From Phascolarctobacterium sp. (GTDB taxonomy: Bacteria > Bacillota > Negativicutes > Acidaminococcales > Acidaminococcaceae), in assembly GCA_030540395.1 (NCBI GenBank), contig JAUNWI010000002.1, positions 1-64,000 of the forward strand: a stretch of DNA of 64,000 bases, given 5' to 3'. Of this stretch, positions 17,899 through 25,867 are shown piece after piece. The stretch's first letter is position 1, and the number at the start of each line of letters is the position of its first letter. Made by a program: the position numbers and the translations under genes. The notes under the pieces were generated by a model. The model did no database searches, was not told the origin of the DNA, and saw only the letters and a program-made list of their open reading frames with translations.

Positions 17899-19581
17899 AT
17901 GCTATTGGGTATAGATGTGGGCGGTACGTTTACAGATGCGGTGCTGTTGGATAATGAGCGTGCCGCAACCAAGGGTGTGGCACAGGTGTTGGCGCAGGCG
18001 AAGGTGCCTACTACCCATGAGGATGTTTTGCAGTGCTTGCTTGCTGCGCTGGATGCGGTGCTGCCTCAGGTTGAAGCTGCTGCAAGCAAGATTGAGCGTG
18101 TGGTAATTTCTAGTACGATTGTGACTAATGCTTTAACCGAAAATAAGCTGGACCCTGTGTTTTTGGCAGTGATTACGGGTCCGGGCATGAATATTAAGGG
18201 GCATGTACCGGTTACGCCCTATTATTTGACTGGTTATGTGGACCATCGGGGCAAGATTACGGCGCAAATTGATTGGACAAAGCATAGGGATTTATTGAAT
18301 AAAAAGGGCAGTGGTGTGTGCACTGTGAGTGGTAAGTTCGCCGTGCGCGACCCACAGCTGGAGTTTCAGGCAGAGCATGAGCTCACAAGATGTGGTTATA
18401 AAAAGTTTTTTTTGGGCAGCGAATTATCGGGTGAGCTGAACTTTGTACGCCGCACCAATTCTGCCTATTTTGCGGCGCAGGTTTATACGCTCTTTCAAAA
18501 ATTTAGCCAGCGCATTGCCCGCGCGCTAACGGAGCGCGGGATAAATGCGCCGGTGCACATTCTGAAGGCCGACGGGGGCACACTGCCCTTGGAGGCTGCT
18601 ATCCAGCAGCCGGTGGAGGCAGTGTTCACGGGCCCGGCGGCCTCGGTGCTGGGCATTGAAGCCTTGGCTGCGCCGCAGGTAAATAGCATTTCCTTGGATG
18701 TGGGCGGAACGACCACGGATATCGCCTTTTGGGAGCAGGGCTTGCCATTGATGGCTAAGCGCGGCGCGGTTATCAACGGCTATCCTACTGCCGTGCGCTC
18801 CTTCCATATGCGCAGCATTGGCATTGGCGGCGACAGCCGCATCCACAAGCTGCCGGACGGCAGCTATCAGGTGGGGCCGGAGCGTGAGGGACCGGCTGCC
18901 GCCGTGGGCGGCAGCGTGGCTACCTTGAGCGATGCTCTTATTGTTGCTGGTTACGTAAGCTTTGGCGACGCAGCCCGCGCTAAGGCTGCTATCGCAGCCT
19001 TAGGCGGTGAGCCCTGCGCCGAAGCGCGGAAAATTATCGCCAGCGCCTGCGCTACAATCCAAGCAACGATTAACGAGATGCTCACAGAGTGGGCTAAGCA
19101 GCCTGTCTATACGGTGGACGATGTGATTAAGGGCACAGAATTCGTGCCCGCCCAGCTCATTGGCGTGGGCGGCGGCGCCCCCGGCCTCATCAAGGCCTTG
19201 GGCGAAGTGATGCAGCTGCCTGTAGACATTCCCTTAGGGGCTATGGTAGCCAATGCCGTGGGCGCCGCCGTAGCACGCCCCACGCTGAGCGCGGGACTGC
19301 GAGCGGACACTACCGATAATTATTATATCATTCCTGAGAGCGGACGGAGGGAGCGCCTGCCGCGTCGCTTTAATAAAGCTGTGGCCGAAGAAATACTCGG
19401 CCAATGGCTGCGGGAGCAAACAGTTCAATGGCTGCTGCCGGACCAAGAAACGGAGCTCATCAGCTATGAGCATTTTAATACCGTCCATGGTTATTACGAT
19501 ACGGGTGATATTTACAGCTTGCGCATGCAGCTGAAGCCCGGCATTTTGCATAAGGTTCAGGGCAAGGAGGTGGACTTCTGA
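17899..19581 (+). CDS. Hydantoinase/oxoprolinase family ATPase (HyuA-like)
   Basis: Protein of 560 residues. MLLGIDVGGTFTDAVLLDN is the N-terminal phosphate loop of the actin-like HyuA family, and a second ATP-fold segment with LDVGGTTTDIAFW lies near residue 270. Family members hydrolyse hydantoins or 5-oxoproline, or carboxylate acetone or acetophenone, normally with a HyuB partner. No HyuB gene is present, and this is the short form that often stands without one, so the substrate is unknown. The stop overlaps the start of the deacetylase-like gene (TGATG), so the two are translationally coupled and probably act together. Confidence 0.8.
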   Translation: MLLGIDVGGTFTDAVLLDNERAATKGVAQVLAQAKVPTTHEDVLQCLLAALDAVLPQVEAAASKIERVVISSTIVTNALTENKLDPVFLAVITGPGMNIKGHVPVTPYYLTGYVDHRGKITAQIDWTKHRDLLNKKGSGVCTVSGKFAVRDPQLEFQAEHELTRCGYKKFFLGSELSGELNFVRRTNSAYFAAQVYTLFQKFSQRIARALTERGINAPVHILKADGGTLPLEAAIQQPVEAVFTGPAASVLGIEALAAPQVNSISLDVGGTTTDIAFWEQGLPLMAKRGAVINGYPTAVRSFHMRSIGIGGDSRIHKLPDGSYQVGPEREGPAAAVGGSVATLSDALIVAGYVSFGDAARAKAAIAALGGEPCAEARKIIASACATIQATINEMLTEWAKQPVYTVDDVIKGTEFVPAQLIGVGGGAPGLIKALGEVMQLPVDIPLGAMVANAVGAAVARPTLSAGLRADTTDNYYIIPESGRRERLPRRFNKAVAEEILGQWLREQTVQWLLPDQETELISYEHFNTVHGYYDTGDIYSLRMQLKPGILHKVQGKEVDF

Positions 19582-20906
19582 TGGCAAAAAACACTTTGGG
19601 ATTGGTCTTTTTCCCGGCCTTTGACTGGATGATTTCCCCGGGACACCCTGAACGTCAGGAGCGCCTGCTTTATACCCGTGACCAATTGGAAGAGGAAGGC
19701 CTTTTCGATTGCGAAGAAATTCGCGAATACAGACCTCGCCTTGCGGAAATCAATGATTTGCAGCGCGCTCATGTGGGCGTGCCCGCTATTTCCCGGGTAA
19801 TAACCCCTGCTCATCTCACCTCCGCCGGTGGCTGTCTCGTGGCCGCTGATGCAGTAATGAAGGGTGAAGTAAAGCGTGCCTTTGCCTTGGTGCGTCCGCC
19901 CGGACATCATGCCATGCGTGTTGTGCACGGAATTCGTGGATTTTGTACTGTTAATATTGAAGCAATAATGGTAGAATATTTAAGGAGCAAGTATGGCATT
20001 CGCAAAATTGCTGTGGTGGACACGGATGTGCATCACGGCGATGGCTCCCAAGATGTTTTCTATCACGACCCTAATACCCTCTATATTTCCTTCCATCAGG
20101 ATGGACGTACCCTTTATCCGGGCACGGGCTTTCCTGAGGAGGCTGGCAGCCCTGCTGCTTGGGGCACAAATATTAACCTACCGTTGCTGCCGGGAACGGG
20201 TGATGAAGGCCTGCATCGTTTATATGATGGCCTTATTACCCATATTTTGGAGGATTTTCAGCCGGAGCTCATTATCAACAGCGCCGGTCAGGACAACCAC
20301 TTTAGCGACCCGTTGGCTTCCATGCAGGTGACTGCGGCTGGTTATGCTCGCTTGGCAGATAAGCTGAAGGCGGATATTGCTGTTTTAGAGGGTGGCTACT
20401 CCATTGAAAGCGCTTTGCCCTATGTGAATACTGGCATTATTTTGGCTATGGCCGGCATGGATTACAGCAAGGTTGTGGAGCCAGATATGAGCCTTTTACG
20501 CCGTCAGGACCCGCGCTGCAATCAACGTGTGGACCAGCTCATTCAGCAGGCAGGCGAAATCTATTTCAAGCGTGAAGAAATGCAGCAGCGCCTGTTGGCT
20601 AAGTGCAACGGTGTATGGCAGCGGCGTAAGCATATTTATTACGATGAGGAAGGCATTCGCGAGGAGCAGGTGGAAACGCTGCGTTATTGCAGCTACCATG
20701 CATGCGGTGGCTATTTTACCATCCAGACAGCTGCGGAGGGTACTCGTTTTGGGGACCAGAGTGCCTTTATCGTATGCTTGCCTAGGGGAGTTTGCCCACA
20801 TTGCCGCGACAATGCCTATGACGAGGCTCTGCGTGAGAAGAAGGCAGGCAAGTGGCAGTATGTGCTGATACAGGACATTGCCACAGGTGTTATCGAAAAT
20901 ATTTAA
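19581..20906 (+). CDS. Histone-deacetylase-family amidohydrolase with Cys-rich C-terminus
   Basis: Protein of 441 residues. The catalytic core is intact: RPPGHH (H109, H110), DTDVHHGDG (zinc ligands D149 and H151), SAGQDNH (D238) and EGGYS (Y273). Bacterial members remove acetyl groups from acetoin-pathway proteins, polyamines or other amides, so the true substrate is open. About 110 residues beyond the core hold C370, C375, C399, C405 and C408 (CSYHAC and CPHC), suggesting an added zinc module. The start overlaps the HyuA-like stop. The gene is followed by rdgB. Confidence 0.85.
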   Translation: MAKNTLGLVFFPAFDWMISPGHPERQERLLYTRDQLEEEGLFDCEEIREYRPRLAEINDLQRAHVGVPAISRVITPAHLTSAGGCLVAADAVMKGEVKRAFALVRPPGHHAMRVVHGIRGFCTVNIEAIMVEYLRSKYGIRKIAVVDTDVHHGDGSQDVFYHDPNTLYISFHQDGRTLYPGTGFPEEAGSPAAWGTNINLPLLPGTGDEGLHRLYDGLITHILEDFQPELIINSAGQDNHFSDPLASMQVTAAGYARLADKLKADIAVLEGGYSIESALPYVNTGIILAMAGMDYSKVVEPDMSLLRRQDPRCNQRVDQLIQQAGEIYFKREEMQQRLLAKCNGVWQRRKHIYYDEEGIREEQVETLRYCSYHACGGYFTIQTAAEGTRFGDQSAFIVCLPRGVCPHCRDNAYDEALREKKAGKWQYVLIQDIATGVIENI

Positions 20907-20924
20907 TCGAAATGAGGATTTTAC

Positions 20925-21518
20925 ATGTTAAAGGAATTAGTTGTTGCTACCCATAATCAGGGCAAGGTGGAGGAGTTTAAAATCTTGATGAAGGATTTGC
21001 CCATAGAAATCAAATATTTGGCAGATTTTGAGCCTGTTGATGAACCGGTGGAGAATGGGCGCACCTTTGCGGCCAATGCTCGTTTAAAGGCGACCTATTA
21101 TGCCAAAAAGCTGGGCAAGCCCTGCATTGCCGATGACAGCGGCCTTGAGGTGCAGGCCTTGGATGGTGCACCGGGTGTGCGTAGTGCTCGTTATGCCGGA
21201 GAAAAGGCAACGGATGAGGACAATAATAATCTGCTGCTGATGAATATGAAGTTCCAAGTGAAGCGTACCTGTCGCTTCCGCTGTGCCCTGTGCGTGGCTC
21301 AGCCCGATGGCAAGGTGCTGCATGAAGTGGATGGCATTTGCGAGGGCATGCTTTTGCACAAGCCCTTGGGAGAAATGGGCTTTGGCTATGACCCGCTGTT
21401 TTGGTCAACGGAGCTGCACAAGGGTATGGGCGAAGCATCCATGCAGGAAAAGAACAAAATTAGCCACCGTGGCAAGGCGATTCGCAAATTGGTGGCTATC
21501 TGGAGCAAAAAGAAATGA
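20925..21518 (+). CDS. rdgB: XTP/dITP diphosphatase (RdgB/HAM1)
   Basis: Protein of 197 residues that removes non-canonical purine triphosphates from the nucleotide pool. VVATHNQGKVEEFK at the N-terminus, ADDSGLEVQALDGAPGVRSARYAG in the active site and the GFGYDPLF segment are all diagnostic. Its stop overlaps the start of the phosphoesterase gene (ATGA). Confidence 0.97.
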   Translation: MLKELVVATHNQGKVEEFKILMKDLPIEIKYLADFEPVDEPVENGRTFAANARLKATYYAKKLGKPCIADDSGLEVQALDGAPGVRSARYAGEKATDEDNNNLLLMNMKFQVKRTCRFRCALCVAQPDGKVLHEVDGICEGMLLHKPLGEMGFGYDPLFWSTELHKGMGEASMQEKNKISHRGKAIRKLVAIWSKKK

Positions 21519-21994
21519 AAATCGGTATTACCGGCGATACCCATGGCAGCATGCAGGCCATGCGCAAGCTGCTTAGCGTGATGCCACCAGTGGATTTGTG
21601 GCTGCACACAGGTGACCATGCGGAGGATGCCAATCTTTTGCATAATCTGACGGGTATCAACACAATTTCTGTACGCGGCAATTGTGATATTGTGGCTAAT
21701 GGGGCCAAGGTGGATGAATTTCTCGTTTTGGAGAATTTCAAGGTTTGGCTCACCCATGGGCATAAGTATATTCAGTGGAATACTAAAGCGGATTTGGGTT
21801 ATTGGGCTAAGGAGCTGGACCAAGACATTGTGGTCTTTGGGCACACCCATATGCCTTTGTGCGAGTATTATGGGGACGCGTTGCTTATCAATCCAGGTAG
21901 TCCCTCCCGTCCGCGCGGTGGCTCCAAGCCTAGCTTTGCGGTGCTCACTTTGCAGAAGGGTGAGACGCCGGAGGTGGAGTTTTTTCAGCTGTAA
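21515..21994 (+). CDS. YfcE/MJ0936-type metallophosphoesterase
   Basis: Protein of 159 residues with the calcineurin-like motifs: GDTHG near residue 8, GDHAED near 34, GNCD near 55, and paired histidines in THGH and FGHTHMP. Members hydrolyse phosphodiesters in vitro; the physiological substrate is generally unknown. It overlaps rdgB by four bases, a common arrangement of these two genes in Firmicutes. Confidence 0.9.
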   Translation: MKIGITGDTHGSMQAMRKLLSVMPPVDLWLHTGDHAEDANLLHNLTGINTISVRGNCDIVANGAKVDEFLVLENFKVWLTHGHKYIQWNTKADLGYWAKELDQDIVVFGHTHMPLCEYYGDALLINPGSPSRPRGGSKPSFAVLTLQKGETPEVEFFQL

Positions 21995-22033
21995 TAAAAC
22001 AGAATGAATAAACGCTTGTTTCGAGTAACGTTT

Positions 22034-22057
22034 CGTTACAGGAACCTAAATCGAACT
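22034..22057 (+). repeat. Copy 1 of a 24-bp intergenic hairpin repeat
   Basis: CGTTACAGGAACCTAAATCG and the next four bases match 21 of 24 bases of 47012-47035. A flanking GTTTC pairs with GGAAC across GTTACA. Both copies lie just after a gene. Confidence 0.7.
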
Positions 22058-22095
22058 CTTTGTTTACTGTGAATGGATAAATTATAAAGCAAATA

Positions 22096-22143
22096 AAAAC
22101 TGCGACCAAAATGACAATGCGATGTTGTTTTGGTCGCAGTTTT
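22096..22143. repeat. 48-bp palindrome upstream of the AAA ATPase (copy 1)
   Basis: Arms of 16 bp (AAAACTGCGACCAAAA and its exact complement) with a further ACA/TGT pair inside. It differs at two of 48 bases from 23435-23482 on the other side of the gene. Its right arm supplies TTGTTT (22125-22130), a good -35 for TATAAT at 22148-22153 (17-bp spacing), so it probably carries part of the ATPase promoter. Confidence 0.9.
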
Positions 22144-22153
22144 GTTATATAAT
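22125..22153 (+). promoter_or_regulatory. Promoter of the AAA ATPase gene, overlapping the palindrome
   Basis: TTGTTT (22125-22130), 17 bp, TATAAT (22148-22153). The -35 box is inside the right arm of the palindrome, so hairpin formation or a protein bound there could change expression. Confidence 0.6.
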
Positions 22154-22179
22154 ATTAGCAGCTGATGGAGGTACGTGTT

Positions 22180-23430
22180 ATGTATATAAAACGTCATGTT
22201 GAACAAGTGATTATGGATGCTGCTGAATCCTTTCCCTGTATCGTTGTCTATGGTCCGCGTCAGGTGGGAAAATCCACTACCATTAATATGCTTTTTGGCG
22301 AGCAGATGCCCTTGGTTACCCTGGATGATGCGGAGGACCGCAATCTAGCTCTCAATAATCCCCGTTTGTTCTTGGAGCGCTATGGATGGCCCTTGATTAT
22401 TGATGAGATTCAGAAGGCGCCCAATCTGTTGGACGAAATAAAAATAAAGATTGATGAGCAAAGATTAAGCTGGATGCGTAGTGGCCAAGAGCGTCAGCTC
22501 ATGTATGCCCTTACTGGCTCCAATCGTTTCGAGCTGCAGCAGGGTATCTCGGACTCTTTAGCAGGACGCTGTGGTATTATCGAAATGCTTTCGCTCTCCC
22601 ATTCTGAAAAACAGAAGCTGCCCAGCAGACCCTTCAGTCCGGAAATTCAAGAGCTACTGCAAGATGAAAGGCAAAACAAAAGTCTATATGAGCCAAGAAA
22701 TGTAGTTTTTCAAAAAATCTTCGATGGCGGTATGCCGGATATCTTTACCGGTGTTTCTAAAAGAGATGTTTACTTTCGAGCTTATGTAGATACCTATATC
22801 GAAAAGGATGTGCGGAAGCTTATTGCTGCCTCTAGTGAAATGCAGTTCAGAAATTTTATCAATATTGTTGCTTTGAGAACTGCTCAAGAGCTGCATTATG
22901 ATGAAATTGCCAATAGTGTGGGCATCGATGTGCGAACCTGCAAGAAATGGATATCCATTTTGGAAACTTCAGGTATAGTCTATTTGCTTCAGCCGTATAT
23001 GGCCAATATTTCTAATCGCATCATCAAAGCTCCCAAGCTTTATTTCCTCGACACAGGCTTATGCTCCTATTTGTGTAAATGGCAGGATGCCCAAATGCTG
23101 GAGAACTGCGCCATGGGAGGAGCATTTTTCGAAACCTACGTTGTTAGCGAGTTAGTAAAGAATTTCTATGCTCAGGGCAAGATACCCAAGGATTATCTTT
23201 TCTACTATCGTGATAAGGACCAAAAGGAAATAGATTTGTTATATGTTGACAGGGGCATGATATATCCCATGGAAATAAAAAAGGGCCTTGCTCCTAAAAA
23301 AGCTACCAAGAATTTCAATGTTTTAGATAAGTATCATCTTAATATTGGTAATGGTTTAGTAATTGATTGTTGTGACAAGATTAGGCCCATTTCTGAAAAT
23401 CAGTATTATATTCCTGTGCATCTCTTATAA
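22180..23430 (+). CDS. AAA ATPase with DUF4143 domain
   Basis: Protein of 416 residues. The N-terminal AAA_14 domain has Walker A GPRQVGKST (25-33) and Walker B LIIDE (D75, E76). The C-terminal DUF4143 part ends in a restriction-endonuclease-like pattern, KEIDLLYVD followed by MEIKKG. Such proteins are abundant in gut anaerobes, often in many copies per genome, and their role is unknown; defence, toxin-like or DNA-transfer functions have been suggested. The ATG at 22180 is chosen because GGAGGT lies just before it. The gene is alone between two matched 48-bp palindromes, which suggests it moves as a unit. Confidence 0.85.
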   Translation: MYIKRHVEQVIMDAAESFPCIVVYGPRQVGKSTTINMLFGEQMPLVTLDDAEDRNLALNNPRLFLERYGWPLIIDEIQKAPNLLDEIKIKIDEQRLSWMRSGQERQLMYALTGSNRFELQQGISDSLAGRCGIIEMLSLSHSEKQKLPSRPFSPEIQELLQDERQNKSLYEPRNVVFQKIFDGGMPDIFTGVSKRDVYFRAYVDTYIEKDVRKLIAASSEMQFRNFINIVALRTAQELHYDEIANSVGIDVRTCKKWISILETSGIVYLLQPYMANISNRIIKAPKLYFLDTGLCSYLCKWQDAQMLENCAMGGAFFETYVVSELVKNFYAQGKIPKDYLFYYRDKDQKEIDLLYVDRGMIYPMEIKKGLAPKKATKNFNVLDKYHLNIGNGLVIDCCDKIRPISENQYYIPVHLL

Positions 23431-23434
23431 AGAA

Positions 23435-23482
23435 AAAACTGCGACTAAAATGACAACGCGATGTTGTTTTGGTCGCAGTTTT
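23435..23482. repeat. 48-bp palindrome downstream of the AAA ATPase (copy 2)
   Basis: Begins 4 bp after the ATPase stop. Identical to 22096-22143 except for two bases, one of which breaks a stem pair. It can act as a terminator because it ends in TTTT. The flanking ACGTTA extends the match to the third partial copy at 27460-27479. Confidence 0.9.
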
Positions 23483-23554
23483 ACGTTAGTTAATATTGTA
23501 GATTAAGTTTTAAATCGCAAGCAATCTAAGGCATAGCAAGTTAATGTACAACTA

Positions 23555-24163
23555 TTAGTCCTCTGTAATCATTACTCTAGTGCCAACTCCTTTAGCCGGA
23601 CCATAAATGATCGCCTTGAGCTCAGCCACATCTTGATTGTGCATGCGAATGCAGCCTTCACTGGCCATGGTGCCAATGGAAGCAGGATCATGGGTACCAT
23701 GAATACCGATGCCAATCCAGCCCGTATCGAGGGAAATAAACCAAGGACCATAGGCACCCTCAATCTGGCCATTACCATCGCCAAAATCATGGGTCCAAAA
23801 GCTGGAGTCGCAGATTTCCTCCACTACAAAGGGCACTTGGGCAGAGGGTACGCCTGTAGCAGCACCAGTATATTTTGACGGAATGGCAGCAGCGGAGCCC
23901 CAAGAGGTGGGGGTCCTGTTGTCACCAGTCATTTGTTTATCGCCAGGATTCTTGGCCACAGCAATGCTATACACCTTGAGAGGCTGTGCCATTCCGTCCT
24001 CAAAGAGCTCCAAGCGATAGCTTTGTTTATGTACTTTAATCAGATGCTGTTGGTCGGCGTAGGCACTATTGGCTGCAAAAAACGTTCCTAATAATAAGCT
24101 CAAAAATACTAACTTGCTCCAATTTACGCTCCCTTTTCTAATCATTATCATCACCGCTTTCAT
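23555..24163 (-). CDS. Exported L,D-transpeptidase (YkuD family)
   Basis: Protein of 202 residues with an N-terminal signal peptide (hydrophobic SKLVFLSLLLGTFFA, likely cut after AYA near residue 36). The YkuD catalytic site is present: H155, then SEGCIRMHN with C171 and R173. Such enzymes make 3-3 cross-links in peptidoglycan or anchor proteins to it. The start may be ATG 24163 or the in-frame ATGs at 24151 and 24145; the ribosome-binding site is weak for all. Single gene, convergent with the ATPase. Confidence 0.88.
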   Translation of the reverse strand: MKAVMIMIRKGSVNWSKLVFLSLLLGTFFAANSAYADQQHLIKVHKQSYRLELFEDGMAQPLKVYSIAVAKNPGDKQMTGDNRTPTSWGSAAAIPSKYTGAATGVPSAQVPFVVEEICDSSFWTHDFGDGNGQIEGAYGPWFISLDTGWIGIGIHGTHDPASIGTMASEGCIRMHNQDVAELKAIIYGPAKGVGTRVMITED

Positions 24164-24253
24164 TGAAGTACTCTTGGTATTATTCTACTTCTATTTTTCA
24201 CAGGTGTAAATAAAAAATACTATAATCGGTGCTGCAGTGAAAGGAAAGTAGAA

Positions 24254-24301
24254 GTTATGACCATAACGACATCGTGACGCCTTTTTATATACAGTCACGA
24301 T
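24254..24301. promoter_or_regulatory. Two palindromes upstream of the arsR-type gene
   Basis: GTTATGACCATAAC (24254-24267) is a 14-bp dyad. ATCGTGAC (24271-24278) pairs with GTCACGAT (24294-24301). They lie between the divergent transpeptidase and arsR genes and just upstream of the arsR promoter. They could be operators or a transcribed hairpin. Confidence 0.5.
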
Positions 24302-24312
24302 CAAATAACACA

Positions 24313-24341
24313 TTGACAATTATCGATATGAAGCTTATAAT
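24313..24341 (+). promoter_or_regulatory. arsR promoter with an ATCGATA half-site in the spacer
   Basis: Perfect TTGACA (24313-24318), 17-bp spacer, perfect TATAAT (24336-24341). ATCGATA at 24322-24328 lies between the boxes. The same word forms both arms of a dyad before the permease gene, so it is the likely binding site of the regulator. Confidence 0.75.
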
Positions 24342-24368
24342 GTAATTACGACAGTGAGGTGATTATTG

Positions 24369-24677
24369 GTGCAAGAGAATGAAAAACAAGCTAGAATTTT
24401 TAAAGCCTTCTGTGATGCTAACAGGTTAACCATTCTAAAGCTTTTGCAAAGTGGTGAAAAGTGCGCCTGTAAGCTTCTGGAAGAATTACATATAGGCCAG
24501 CCCACATTATCCCACCACATGAAAATCTTGTGTGACGCAGGTATTGTCACAGGGCGCAAGGAAGGCAAATGGACTTATTATTCCTTTAATAAAGAGGGTA
24601 TTGCCAATGCTCGCAGTATTTTGCAGGAGATTACTACTTTGAATTATGAAGCAACGGATAAATGCTGCTCTAAGTGA
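24369..24677 (+). CDS. ArsR-family metal/metalloid repressor
   Basis: Protein of 102 residues with a winged helix (LHIGQPTLSHHMKILCDAGIV is the recognition region) and C32/C34 in GEKCACKLLEEL, matching the alpha3 CxC sensing site of ArsR-type arsenite sensors. More cysteines (CC) lie at the end. In the family, binding of arsenite or similar releases DNA. GTG at 24369 is preferred over TTG at 24366 because GAGGTGA lies 6 bp upstream. It probably controls itself and the permease that follows. Confidence 0.88.
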   Translation: MQENEKQARIFKAFCDANRLTILKLLQSGEKCACKLLEELHIGQPTLSHHMKILCDAGIVTGRKEGKWTYYSFNKEGIANARSILQEITTLNYEATDKCCSK

Positions 24678-24706
24678 AACCGTTTGCGTTGTGCAGACGG
24701 TTTTAG
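24676..24706 (+). terminator. Hairpin after the arsR-type gene
   Basis: AAACCGTTTGC pairs with GCAGACGGTTTT around a short loop right at the gene end. It would separate the regulator transcript from the permease transcript, or act as an attenuator between them. Confidence 0.65.
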
Positions 24707-24715
24707 CTTCAAGCT

Positions 24716-24747
24716 TTACATCGATAAATAGCGATATATCGATGTAA
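24716..24747 (+). promoter_or_regulatory. Operator-like dyad before the permease gene
   Basis: TTACATCGATA (24716-24726) and TATCGATGTAA (24737-24747) are perfect 11-bp inverted arms 10 bp apart, containing ATCGATA in both. The same word lies in the arsR promoter. Spacing and symmetry fit a dimeric ArsR-family repressor. No clear -35/-10 pair was found around it. Confidence 0.65.
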
Positions 24748-24820
24748 TATGTTGTGAGAAAGAGATGCAGGCTGATTAGCTTTTAGTTCAAATTTATACA
24801 TAAAGAAAGGTTCTGAGAAA

Positions 24821-25810
24821 ATGTTTGATTTCATTATCCAGCAGGTTTTGGGCATGCAGTGGCTCAGCAAACTAATTTGGCAACTTTTAGAGAGCAGCTT
24901 CGGCGCAACGCAGGCCTCTCCCATGTGGGGCAGCGTGCACTTCTTCCTTTACGACACTATTAAAATTTCTATTTTGTTAGTGTCCTTGATTTTCATGATT
25001 ACCTATATCCAGTCCTATTTCCCGCCGGAAAAAACCAAGCGCATATTGACTAGCTTTCGCGGCGTCAAGGGTGCGATTATCGCTGCTCTTTTGGGCACGG
25101 TGACACCCTTTTGCTCCTGCTCCAGCATTCCTATTTTCATTGGTTTTACGAGAGCAGGCCTGCCCCTTGGTATGACATTTTCCTTCTTGATTTCTTCGCC
25201 CATGGTGGATTTGGCCTCCATGCTTATGCTGATGTCCTTTTTTGGCAGTAATTTCGCAGTTGCCTATGTAATCATGGGCCTAGTTTTGGCTGTGGCAGGA
25301 GGGCTTTTAATTGATGCCATGGGCATGGAGCGCTATTTGCGCCAATATAATGACCCTATTCGTGATTTTTACAGCGAGTCTGAGTATTTCAACCAAAGAC
25401 AAAGACTCAACTATGCCTACAACGATACTAGCATCATCGTGCGCAATGTCTTTCCCTATGTGCTGGCTGGTGTGGGCATAGGGGCCTTTTTGCACAATTG
25501 GGTACCACAGGAGTGGATTTTATCTGTGCTGGGCTCTAAGAATGCCTTGGGCGTAGTTTTGGCGACGCTTATCGGTGTGCCCATTTACGCTGATATTTTT
25601 GGAACCTTGCCCATTGCAGAAGCTCTCTATTTGGCAAAGGTTCCGGTTGGTACCATCCTTGCTCTAATGATGTCTGTAACAACTCTCTCTATGCCTTCAC
25701 TCATTATGCTGAGTAAGGTGCTTACTAAAAGGCTTTTATTCACCTTCATTGGCATTGTTGTGGCTGGCATCATCTTCATAGGTTATGCCTTCAATTTCCT
25801 GTGGCACTAA
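24821..25810 (+). CDS. ArsP-type permease (PF03773 family)
   Basis: Integral membrane protein of 329 residues with about eight hydrophobic segments in two blocks and the hallmark TPFCSCSSIP at residues 95-104. A second conserved block reads GVPIYADIFGTLPI. In this family Campylobacter ArsP exports trivalent organoarsenicals, and its paired cysteines matter for substrate. With an ArsR-type regulator immediately upstream, export of an arsenic- or thiol-reactive metal compound is a reasonable inference. The ribosome-binding site (AAAGG) is modest. Confidence 0.83.
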   Translation: MFDFIIQQVLGMQWLSKLIWQLLESSFGATQASPMWGSVHFFLYDTIKISILLVSLIFMITYIQSYFPPEKTKRILTSFRGVKGAIIAALLGTVTPFCSCSSIPIFIGFTRAGLPLGMTFSFLISSPMVDLASMLMLMSFFGSNFAVAYVIMGLVLAVAGGLLIDAMGMERYLRQYNDPIRDFYSESEYFNQRQRLNYAYNDTSIIVRNVFPYVLAGVGIGAFLHNWVPQEWILSVLGSKNALGVVLATLIGVPIYADIFGTLPIAEALYLAKVPVGTILALMMSVTTLSMPSLIMLSKVLTKRLLFTFIGIVVAGIIFIGYAFNFLWH

Positions 25811-25829
25811 AAACGCAGTAGCTTCATAA

Positions 25830-25864
25830 AATAATCCCCTGACTCTATAGGCCAGGGGATTTAT
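25830..25864. terminator. Bidirectional terminator between permease and lyase-like gene
   Basis: AATCCCCTG pairs with CAGGGGATT around an 11-nt loop. T-rich flanks on both sides suit the two convergent genes. Confidence 0.85.
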
Positions 25865-25867
25865 TAT

